A DNA stretch of 64,000 bases from Lepidurus packardi (taxonomy: Eukaryota; Arthropoda; Branchiopoda; Notostraca; Triopsidae): contig JAKZAN010000006.1 of the NCBI GenBank assembly GCA_023053545.1, forward strand, positions 8,133,851-8,197,850, read 5' to 3'. Positions 48,835 to 60,800 of this stretch are shown one piece after another. The notes under the pieces were generated by a model, which did no database searches, was not told the DNA's origin, and saw only the letters and a program-made list of their open reading frames with translations. Made by a program: the position numbers and the translations under genes. Each line of letters starts with the position of its first letter. The first letter of the stretch is position 1.

Positions 48835-51800
48835 ATGAGTGCAAGCGCTACCAGACTTTCCTGCTTCAAGGCTAGGCCTAACAAACCCTACAGCACCATC
48901 AGCCAGCATCAGCCTACCAAAGCTGGAGCAACCGTACTTAGCAATAATCAAGCAAATAATGCCACATTCAACTTGAGTAAAGCACCGTGTGACATGAAGA
49001 AGTTTCAGTGTCAAACTTCTAATTTTACTAGCCGACAAGGCTATTATCAGTGTAGTAGATCGAGAACGTTACCAAGAAATTATTGTATCGCTCTATGGAT
49101 TATTACTCTCCTGGCTTCCATAGCTTGCACGCTTGGTAAGTACCACATTTCCTCTCCAACTTTCTCAATTTACGACCAGAACTGCGTTTCACTCGTAGAT
49201 GAAAGAGATTAAAGGCCTGTGTTCGCCTTTATACTGTTTGGGAGTCGTTAATTGCGGCTATACATAGTGTCCCAGAACATTTGGTTTGTCCTGAGGTTCG
49301 TTTTTAGTTTTTTTTTTCTCCCTCTCCTATCTTGTGAGTTGAATTGCGTTGGGTTGAGTGCGCAGGGTTTGCTTGACAGATTGAGGTAACCTAGAATATG
49401 AAATAAGTAGATAAGCTAATGTATACCATTTGCTTTTTACAGCTGTTTTTGTTTTTAGTAGCAGAAGGGAAAATAAAGGACCGCCAAACTCGTTCAATGA
49501 TGTTAGATTAGTTTAATGTCAGTCATTGCAATTTACTGGACAATTTATGATCCCCAGGGGCACCGGATCTCAAGAATGTGTGTTGGTAGCATAACTTGAA
49601 GGTCAATGGGCTGTATTATGGTAGTTCCTGCATGGTTCGTTTCACAACTCGGAAAAGAAGAAAAGGCAAATCTTTACAGCATCTCCGAGGATCTTGTACT
49701 CAGCGGACACTCTTTGTGCTGGCTTTGTCTGTTCTTTTTTTAAGAAATGCTTTTACTGTTTGCGACTAAATTTGCCTGTTTCTGTGGCTGGAAGTTGTGG
49801 GTGGAGTTACAGAAGGGTGCTATAATGCTTTCAAACGGGTGTTAAACTTATTATTGACAAAAATCGGAGCACCGTTGTTAGTTGTACGGTTTTAAATACG
49901 TTCTTTCCCAACAAAAGTGGAAACTTTCTAGCCAGGTCATGTTAGTCTGGGCAGATTAGGATTGCTATGTTAATTCTGTGCATTTGTTTTCTAAAAATGA
50001 TCCCAAATGTTTGACTTTATTTGGTCCAAAAGTTAAATCGTGAAACAGTTACAAAGTAATCCAGGCAGTTAGTTGTGGGTCTAAATAGAAATTTAATGGT
50101 TGAGGACCTCATAGGTATTTTTCTAAAGAAATGAGATTAGACTTTCACAATGTGAGTATTGAAATGGTACCACCACGGTGAAAATTACGCTGGTTTCTTT
50201 TAACACAAGTCCTTTCGAACGGTTCGTAAGTTTGTTTCTGTATAAGTATTATTAGGCATTTTTAAATGTCCGTTGTTAGCTTCGGTATCTAGTAATAACT
50301 GTCTCCAATCCTTTCATTATAACTAATTTGCATGGAAATATAAGCGTTTGTTAAAGAACGGATGTTATTATAAGGAAATGTAAGCGACATGTTTATTGTC
50401 TAATTTAAAAGGGTGGAAATTTATGGGTAATGTAGTTCCAAAGATTACGCCAATATTTGGGCCAATCCTGGCGTGGCCTACAGAAGTTTGGAGTGCTGTT
50501 GAGTGGAATGAGGCCTGCTGGTCGGTTATGGTCTTCTTTCGTCGAGCAGCTGAGAAAGTTCACACCTTTTTTGTCGACTTTTCCAAGGCTGTAGCTCCCA
50601 ACGCGGTGCTCGTGCAAAAATGGTGGTAAAGTACCTTGTTTGCTTTAGAGCTTGGAGCTCCTGCAGAAAAAAATAGGCCAGCTTGGCAGACCAGAATGCA
50701 TTTTCTTTGGCATTTAAAAGCTACCTTCTTTTGCGAGTCTTACGCTCTACTCTCGACAAACTCGAGAAGGCGCCCTGCTGAGAATTCCTCTTTTGTTCTT
50801 CGTTATTATTGCCATTGCCTAAGCAGTTTTGAGAAAGAGAGGGTTTCACTAGTGCTTTTGGCCTGGAAGGGCAATAGCATTGCACGTCCGCAGCATCCTT
50901 GCAAGAAAGCAAAAGGAAGGAGTTCCCCAAGACACCTGGGCATTGGGTAGTTTGTCTCGGTTGAGCGGAAGATACCCCTGGAGCCATATTGAATATTTGT
51001 AATCATCTCAGCATGGGAGGTGTATAAAATTCTTCTAAGACCAGAAAGTACGGATGTTTCTTTCTTCTTTTTGTTTTTACTTATTTATTAATTTATTTTT
51101 AGTAGAAAGCTTATGCTTTGAGACGTTAACCGACGCTGGGGTTTGTCTTAGTTTGTTGTTTTTTGGCGCTTGGGAGACTTCCAGGTCTTTCAAGTTGGTT
51201 AGTTTTTATGACTTTACTAAGTACTTGGGAAACTGCGAAAGAGTATATAAGCTATCCAGAACTTGAGGTTTCTTGTGCTTAAGGGTTCAGTGAAGTTGAC
51301 GCCTGAAAGAAGTGTTCGAAAATTCAGTTTCAGCGGTTCTTTTCCTTTCTTTCTTAAACATAAAGCAAATCATTGTCTTAGTGTGATTCTTACAGGCTGT
51401 GGAAAATGGAAAAGGGGGAACGATTCTAAAAGTTTTGGGGGGATGGAAACGAAAGATGTTCTGGGCGTAGGAAAGAGAACCGGTATTCAAATTTCGGGCA
51501 AAGATGGTTGGGTTCTGGAAAGGGCAACGAAAAGAAAGAAAGGATGGGGGGGGGGGGGGGCGGATGCCGGAGAGACAAGATGCGGGGGGAACAAGCAGAG
51601 ACAAAAAATGGGCGGGGAAGCAAAACTGAATAAGCTATGGCCTCTGAAAAGTCCCAATTTAGCCCGGAAATTAGGCTGACGGCTAGAGCACTGCTACGTA
51701 TCCCCGCATTGTCATGCAATACTCATCGTTACTTAGAGCTAGGAATAAAAGATCGAGGGGGAAAAAAGTCCAAGTTCGAAACATCAGGGAATAGATGTTT

Positions 51801-54800
51801 ATTGTAAGTAGTATTTCTTATGGTTTGTAATGGTGGGCATTGCGTCTTGCTGCGTTATGGAGCTTGGGAGGGAAAAGCAGGAGACTTGGAACGTCTGCCA
51901 AGCGAAAGCTATACAATCTTCGAGTTGAGGAAACCGAAGGGCTTGGGAGCTGTGGTGCATATCTTATTATGCATTGGCACAGGTTACAGGCATGTACAAG
52001 AATATGTATACTTCACCTTGGAAGTTGGCAAGTGAAGGAATAGCATGACTGTGATGAAGATGGAGTCGGGCAGTTGGAAGGATTGAGGACGAGTGAACGG
52101 AAGTTGAGAAGCTTCCGTCCATCTCTTGTGCTTTTAGCTTCTTTCTGAGATGTTTGCGTGGCCTTTTTCTTTTTTTTAGACGATCTTCGGGGAATGTTAG
52201 TCACTGAGCAGTTGGACAAATGTTTTCTTGTGCGGCCTAGGGTTCTTTTTGCTGATAGTAGTGTTTACTAATGAGAAATTACTTAGTAATAATAGGTAAT
52301 AACTTTGACCCTTAGAATTACAGTCTTTGGGAATATTATGACGAATATTTAGGTGGTTCTTGTTTAATAAATATAAGAAATATCTTAGAGTGATTTCTAA
52401 ATCAGCTTTAATTGAGTTTAAATTGAACTCTAGAAAATCTCAATCTACTTGCCAAATAATTGAACTTAACCTTGTATTATCTATGTTTATGATGTTAGCA
52501 ACGAAAGGTGGCATGGGCTGAGCTTTCTAATGGGATGGCTGTGCTGAGTGCATGGAACGATTCCTTTTTTAAGTTTATAAATTTAAATTCAAGGCAATGG
52601 AAAAGCAAACAAAGTAATTAACATTAATTACAGGAATAATGCATACATGAAGGTTCTAGGACACAATCTCATACGTATGGGAATATGCAGAATGAAATGT
52701 CACATTTACGCTAGAACGCATTTCCTTTTGCATCTTTAAAAATCAGATTCCCTTGAAAAACAAAAGTTTGACTAGGATCATTTTCCTATTCTCGTAAACC
52801 AAACCTGTATTTCACTTTTCGTATAACTGTCAGTCCCCTGTCAGCATTCTGTCTTCTCGTATATATGGAGATAAGACTTGTTCTAAAGGGAGAAAAATGC
52901 CTCCAGAAGAGAGCAATCAAGCTTAAGAGATACAGTTTTGGGCCAGACCGTACGGAAAACTTCGTAGGTGTTTTGCATGTTAATGGGAAGCCTTGTCACT
53001 TTTTCTGGGGATTCGCTTGAATGAGTCAAAGAATGGGAAGAAACGTCAGAAGATTGCCGTTTGACATGAAAATGATGGGGAAGGCTGCGGGTCAGTAAGT
53101 CAGAATCTGGGAGGGGGAATCAAAAGCTTTATTGTCGGTAAAGCCTAGCAAAATTGGATGGCCCTACCAACTATACTGCCTCATCCTTCATTGCAATAAC
53201 ACGATTTTAACGTGGTTGAAGATCGAATGACCGTCTTGAAGCCGGCCAAGTTCGTATACGGGACCACATTTCCTTCGTGTTTTATCGACGCGAAGGGAAT
53301 GTGTTAGTCCTCTTTGGTAATACTGTGTGTGTAAACGAAGTTAGCGATAGAAGCACTTTTGTGTTTTGTCACTGAAAGCTTGCATATTTTTACTGAGAGA
53401 AGTACGGGTTTGTGATTAGTCGATCCAGCTGCTTGATGATGCATGCTTTTGGGTTGAAGATATACGGTTCGAGAGAAAAGGATGGTTCCTTCTATTGATC
53501 AACCTGGGCACAAGGAGTGACTCCGTCGCTGTGGGTATTTAGAGACGATGAAATACCCATTTCCCGTTGGCCTTTTCCCCCCATCTCTTTTCGTAGTCGT
53601 TAATCAAAGTATGCCGTTTTTACCTTCATCATGTCCGGTCTGTTCGGTCGAGATAATTTTCCCTCCAAAAGGTTCTATATTTTGGGCTCCTTTGCACGTG
53701 ACATGCCCGCTTTGGTGAGAAAAGTGAGGAATCATGGGCGTGAATTCCGCTTCACAAAAGGCAAAGGATGGCGAAGAATCCACTAGGCGTTATATTTTTC
53801 GTTCTTTTCTAAGTTTTTCTTTTTAGGGAAAAACGGACGAAAAGTTTGGAATCCCTGTTATCGTTTAAAAGGTTTCTTTTTAGCAGATTTTTGTCGGCGC
53901 TTCATCAGTGTTCGTACTTTGTAGGTTACGTGAAACAAAAAGAAAATCGTGTTCATTTGATTAAATTCCCAACACAGTGATATTGGACTTGTACAGATGG
54001 TATCCTCCTTAAGTGAAGCTTCTTCTCAAATTTCGATTACGAGTTAACAATCGCCCTAATGGACAACAAGGAAATAATCGGCAAAGGAATGCAGAGTTTT
54101 CAGTATTGTTTGGTTTTCGATTATTGTATCAACAAACTCATTGCTTTGAAGCAGTTTCATTGTTTTTTCCCATTTCAGAGGTTCTGATTTCATTATTGGT
54201 CCGAGATTGTTTCGTTTCAGTTTCTCTTACTTACAACAGTACAGGATTATTACTTGAATGAGAAATACGTCACAGGCGGAATTTGATTCTCGTGTAATTC
54301 CGAATTTATGTTGCACTCTGAATTTTAATTTTATTCGAAGAGATTCGGGTAATTCGTGGTTATTCTTTATTGGTTCTTCGTGGTTCTTCGTGATTCTTCG
54401 TGGTTATTCTAACAAAGCTATTCTTTTGCCACTTTTTTGTTCACAGATCGTAAGCTAGACTGTACCTTATCGTGTACGTTATTATATTTTTAACGAGTTT
54501 TCTGAAATTTTCGGGACTCTGGGACAATGTTACGCTGCCTCTTTATCTGGTCCAGGTGTGCCCACGTAATAACCTGTCTAAGGCTGTTTAGGTAGGTTGA
54601 CAAGAGTTGAATAGACTAAATTTCTCTTGTGAGAAAGACGACGGGAAATTAAGTTTGAAATTTGCCATGGGCTGAATACAAGGGGGGAAAAGAGCAAGCG
54701 TGCATTTTAGATCTATTTTTTAAGCTCCTTCTCACGCCCTTCGGCTTTGCTAAAATGTATGTGTGTATATAAAGATTGTACTCATTGACGCAAATGCGAG

Positions 54801-57800
54801 TTCGAGGAACGGACCGGAGAATATTCGGAACGTTAAGGCGGAAAGTTTGAGCGGGTGCCTAAGAATGTCTTTTGTGTTGGAAGGATGAGGATTCCTGTTT
54901 TGCATACGACCAAAAGGTGAGATAAGAAAATCCCTTCTTGGGCAAGGCAAACTTGACGTGAATTGGCCGCATCGCTGAGCGTGAGCAAGCTTCAAGACTG
55001 GAAACTCTAGTCCCAACTCTTGGGTCCCGTTCCCCATAACTTGTCTCTGTCTTGGTCCTACATCGGAGCGAGAGAAAATGGATGGGTTTGGGGAAAGCTT
55101 GTCCCCGAATCTGAAGAAAAATGAACATGTGCCGTTCCTTGTCTTGTTCATGTTTGCGTGAGGATGGTTAATGCTTAATGCGCGAAACAAATCACGACGA
55201 CAGTCATCTGTCACCTTTCCGTCGTCGCACGGCCTGTCTGCGTTGATTTTGTCATGGGTTTGTAGGCCGCCAAAACCGCCAACCGTTAGATCCCAGATGC
55301 CTTGGCAACGTTAACCTATAACTGAGCACTAGAAGGGGTTACCGTGTCGTCTTCAAACTGTGAAGTATAGCCAGGATTGTGCGTTATAACCCGCAATTTC
55401 GAACGGCGTGGGCTCGTGAGCGTTGCCTCATTTCGTCGCGTTGTTACTCATCGTGAGTTACTGTTCCCGGGTTCAGGATAATTTTTTTTTCAGGATCATA
55501 AACTGTTAAAAAAAAGTTTCCGCTCTGAAAGGAAAAGCTAGTAATGTTTGTCGATTAAAATTTTAATTAGGATCAAAAGATCATAGTTTTACCTTTAATA
55601 ATAGCCGAAATATTAACGTATCATTGCTATCCAATTTTTTCCCCTTTTCATCAAGAAAGTCTTCCGTTTAAGTCACACGGGGTTATTTTCCAAAGAATAG
55701 CCGCTTCTGAAGTTTCTATTGCATAAAAGTGTGATACGTAAGATGTTTATGCTCGTGTTTTCTTTTTTAGTAAGAAGTTACTTCCAAGTCATTAAAAGGA
55801 TAGCCGCCAAATAGTAATCGAGCTGTTAAAGATAGAAAGGCCAGCAAATAGATTTACATGGCTTTCTGACGTCACAGACGTGTCAGTGTCTACGGTGTTC
55901 AGCCTTAATCACAAAGAAAAAAAAGTTACCCTGGTAACAAGCTCGCTAAGCCTCGCCACGGTACTTTTGCACGTCTTGACCAAAAATTGACAAACAAGCA
56001 TGGCCGTAACTCGTGAATTGCTATTCCAACAAGTTTGAAACAACGTTCATGTTTCCTAAATAATGTAGAGCACAAGCATCCATCAAAATTTCACCATTGA
56101 TTCGTGTGGCTATTGCCCTTTAAGATCTAGATATTTTTCCTATATAGGTACGTTGTCACGAGCAATTCTTTGGCGTTGGGCTCATAAGGCTTGTTACGTC
56201 GCCTTTTCGTGTCTGGTTTCGTTATGGTTTTAGAGTCACGACAATTTTTTTCTTTAAGGTGAAAAAGTAAGATCGACTTTAACAACGGGTATTGTATTGT
56301 ATTTTTGATCGCGTGTCACGTCCTATACTTGTCGCTCCAATATTTACCTGTAGAAACTTACGGTTTGTTTTTGAGTTCGTTAGGGCTCTTTTCCTACCCG
56401 TGTGCTCCTTGAGAACTCCCAAGTTTAAAAGGAGCCTAATCAAGATAATGCGGCGAGAAATGGAAGGAAGAGAGACGAGAGGAAGGAGCCAAAAGCCGCC
56501 AAGTGCAATATAAAAAGCCAGGGAGTTGCTAATGGCTGTGTAAATAAGACCTTGTTTCAAGTGTCTTGGAAGTGGTACTGGCATAGTCTTTAACTTTGCT
56601 TTTAGCACAAGGTGCGGAAATGGGTCCATCTGCATCCTATCGCTTCGCATGCGTACCTTAAAACAAATGTCAAGGGATTCTAAATGAGTAAAATAGTGAA
56701 TATATACAAGAATGTCGTCTCTCACTCCCGTGAAAAGCGATTCTCGTTTTTAGCGTGTATGAACAAAAGTTTAAGAGACGAGACTGTATAGCCAACAATC
56801 TCATTTTTCTTCTTGCAACTTGAATTTCCTATGAAACTTTTTTATCGTTTTGGACGTAGCTTCCTTGACGAGTATGTTATTGGGATGAATGGTCTGGGGA
56901 GACATGTTAGGAAAAAGACTGGAATTACGAAAGAGACGAGCCAAGACTTTTTGTTGTTGGACGAATCAACACGAGTCCGTGAGCGCTTAACCATGACAAC
57001 AGCATTGTGGCGGAGCAAATATACCCTGGTCTATCAATGTTGTCTATCTGCATTTGTCTCTTTGGCTAAGTTAGTATAATTTCGACGTGCTTCCTGGGCC
57101 ACCCTCAAATATCCACATAAAAAGTTATTTCCTGTACTGTATTTGTATGTATTTATTTATTTGTATTCAAGCTCTGTCTAAAATTTCAAGAGGAAAAATT
57201 TAAAACTCATCAGGAAGTATTTAATTTTGCGAATAAATAACGTTTCCTCAAAGTTCGTCCTTAGTTTTTTTTTTTTGCACTCACATTTTCGTGTTAGTAA
57301 GAAGTAATTTGGAAAGGTTGATACAATTAATATTTTTTGTTTTGAAAGCGTTTCACTGAAGTAACTAGGCAAAATCATATGGGAACTGTCATTGATGGCA
57401 ATAGTAACTTTAACTACTATTTTTGTCTAATTAATATTGCGTGTCATATTGTGGATGATGATGCCAAATAGGTTAAGTCGTGTTCTACAATATCCATAGC
57501 AGTAAGATCTTCTATTTTTATTAAGTTTTTAAAGAAATATTCTGTATTAAATTAATGGTCTTATTTTTCATTGTTGAGCAACCACAAATCGAGCCAGAGG
57601 AATGCTACGAATCTCGCATGAGGCATAACTAGCCCGTTTCCCGCATTACTCTTACTTGGACTTTCTAGCTTCTATGATAGCCAGTGGATTCTCATGGTCT
57701 GTGGAGTGTTTGTAGCTTGTACAATAGTGGGGGAAATTCTAAATCTTTTAGAAATGTAGAGTAGCAGTTATAGGAAGTTAAAGCGTGAACCGGAAGCATT

Positions 57801-60800
57801 CAGTAGGGATAAGAAGCTGGGTTTGAAAGATTTTGGTCGTTGTTTTTGTGGGGTGACTGTAGCAAATAGCTGCTTAAAAGCAACAGGGGCCTTGTTAGTG
57901 ACGAGAAACACATGCGTGTTCCTTTATGTTTTACTGGGGGATTGGTGTCTGGGTCTAATACTAACTCAAGCCCCCACCACCACCCCGTCCCCAAAAAATA
58001 GAATAAAACAAAGGAAATATTTTCTCCAAGTCCAGAAGAGCACGCCGGACAAAAGTTATAAAAAGGTATATTATTGCCATCGTTAGACCAATTCGTGCTT
58101 GATGAAGCGATAGTGACCAGGGCAATGGCGTGTAGGAGCTGTGGTAGGGGTTGATGCTAGACCCAGCAGCTGTGCTGCTGTCTATGTGTTGTTTGAAGTT
58201 CCATCCCTTAGTCAAAATCATCTCCCATGGGGGTTAAAGCGACTAGGAAAGCGTCCATGGTTTTGCATTTCCGCATCTAAGAGTGAGAACCTAGTCATCT
58301 GTCTCCCTGTCCGACTGATCCCTTTTCCGTAACTCCCATTATGGGATGAGATACTGTCTGTTATAAATCTAAATCCAGCTACTGATAGAAACCCGGCAAA
58401 TGTTTCTGGATAAGCCTAGTAGAGGGGCTTTAGAGATTTTTATTTAAATAGGATTTCAGACGTGTTTCTAAGGTTCAGTTAGGGATTTCTTGGAGGTGGA
58501 AAAGGTTAAAGAAGAAGCTGTTTATACTGACAGAACAGTTATTTACGGGGTGTGCCGCTTGTCCGTGTCCGGGGCCAGCCAATTAATGACCCTGCTCCTG
58601 CATCAGTTGGGAAATTCGAGTGCCTGGCGACGGAACAACTTGCGGATGGCGAAACGAACCCTGGCACCGTAACTGCAAAGGCGATCAAATAATAGACCAG
58701 AAGCTCTTAGGATTTGTATAGCAGAGAGCTCGGGTTTTCAGTACATGAAATAAGGAGTAAAAGTAAATTTAATTGGAGGGGGTGGAATACTATGGCGGGG
58801 AACAGATGGCCCCCTCTTCAAGGGTCATATAAACCCTAGCACACGAGAGCTGGTTTGAGGGGGAAAGAGAGGCAATATAGAAGGAACAAGAAAAACAAAC
58901 GGACGGTTGGATTGTGTGTTAATATCTAGTGTATTGTTTCTGGACGAGTGTCGGTTGGGTGGTAGGCTCCAGCTTTCTCATGCATTTTTTTTTCATATCT
59001 GACCAGGATTCGTATCATACCATAGAACAAAAGTGTAAAAGATCTTAAATTAAGGCTGCTTATGACTGAAAGAACTGGGTTATCGAGAGCATTCCTGTTT
59101 GGGATGAAATCTTCGTGATAGAACCGTGGATAGATTATTGCCTATACGAGAATATGTCATCATGTTGCAACTTAGTTGAATTGATTGCTGCGTCAAGCCC
59201 TCGGGCCGCTATAACTGACAAAGCCGTTTCTATGATAGATATTGAACACCTTTGTGAAATTTCAAGAGTAAGTGTAGCTTTGTTTCTGGAACCTTGCTGA
59301 GCTCGTGTAACTCGATAAATTCACATCTGTTGTGTAATGACGAATGTAACGCACTTTGGAAATACGATCTGTTGATTTAAATTATACCATTATTCAGTGA
59401 GCCACTGGGACTTTTCTAGCAGCTTTTACCAGCTTATACCAGGATTGCCTTGCAGTATATGTAGGTTTTGTTTAATGGAGTTTCAACTAGTATTGTATAA
59501 ACTCACCTTTTAGTTAACTCGTAAAACAGTATGGTCGGTTTTATGAGTTGCGTGAAAATTGTATGCAACTCATTTTTTAGAAATTATACCGTCGTACAGG
59601 CCCATGCCTGATACAGACTTGTACAATATTAGCTTAAAAACGTGAGATCATCAAGGTATCTTACTGTAATTCTTACGGCCTTTGCATTTTTCTTCATGGG
59701 AATTATGTTTCTTAATAAATTACGTAGCCGTACTGACTAGCCCGTGCAACTGTCATTAGACACTTATTGCAACTCTTGGATAAATACAGACTCCATTTTG
59801 ACAATGTTTTTGCTTTGCGGTTTTGGCTAAAAGAGGGATATTAGATGGAAGAGGCCTTGCCTGTATGATTAGAAGAGGTCTTGCAACTGTATACTTTGCG
59901 TTGTCAAGAGTTATTTTTGAGCAAGTCATTTTCCAATTGGGACGGTTTAGAGAAGGGTGGAAAGTGGAGCATATATGGTGAGTTCCTGTCGTTCTGTTCT
60001 GTTCGCTATGGTGCACGAAAAGCCGACAAGCAACCCAGGTGGGCTTAAAACTTGCATGGTGTGGTGTGGTATATGGCATCAACATGGATTTCCGACTCGG
60101 CTTGACTCAGCGACACTGCATCCAGCAGGACAAGGGACACTAGCCAGACACTGGGCCACCCTGTATGACATATGTGGCAAGCGATTGTTTCTGACGTGCC
60201 TGAAAGAAAACACGAAAAGGAAAGGCAAATGGGTAGGGAAATTAAACATATCCTTTGCATAGCTTCGGTTGAGCTCTATGCTGTTGATATTCTTACACGA
60301 TCGTTCGAATATATTTGTAAGAATTTTTCTTCCCTTCTTCGTGCAAAGACTGTTAGTTAAAAGTTCCTAAAGTGGTTCTTCTTTTTTTTTCTTGGAGCAA
60401 AAGTTGTGTTTCTTGACTAGGGCTTGTTTTATTTGATTAGAGCTAGGCTGCATAGGGAGTTCAGTTGATAGTCTCAGCGGAAACTGGTAGAAAGGGCCCT
60501 TTTTATGTGGCATTGCCAAGTCCCTCAAACTCCGTTTGGAACGCAGAAACTGACCCGGGGATTTGAAATGCTCCCCAATTGATCTTGATTCAATTAGCTG
60601 GTCCTGCGATGGGCCCTTTGGTGAAAGCGACTGCATGGGCCGTTTGGAAGGCACGAAGGGGGCCACGCAGTACCACGGATTTGTTATGGAGCTGAAGTGA
60701 TGCCTTGTATGATAGACGCACATTGGATTTTTGTCTCACTCTGTTTTTCTTTGCCTTTTTTCTTTTATAGCGTCTGCAGGCGATCCCGATTTGGGTTTCA

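Larger units (their letters stand above)
49136..60770 (+). other. 11.6-kb first intron of the netrin receptor
   Basis: The intron runs between the signal-peptide exon and Ig1. No gene was recognised inside. Contents: a poly-G tract at 51546-51560, a 10-bp tandem repeat at 54371-54410, one copy of a dispersed repeat at about 55867-56065, and several long but anonymous frames. Large first introns of guidance receptors often hold enhancers, but none can be identified by eye. Confidence 0.65.

Noticed and set aside
51263..51679. 138-codon frame in the first netrin-receptor intron
   Set aside because: Gly/Lys-rich translation of a G-rich intron stretch including the poly-G run; no domain, and it sits inside a well-supported intron.
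54750..55214. 154-codon minus-strand frame
   Set aside because: No recognisable motif, no partner exons, atypical composition; judged a chance frame.
56279..56725. 148-codon minus-strand frame with a hydrophobic stretch
   Set aside because: No family resemblance and no splice or start context; intronic chance frame.
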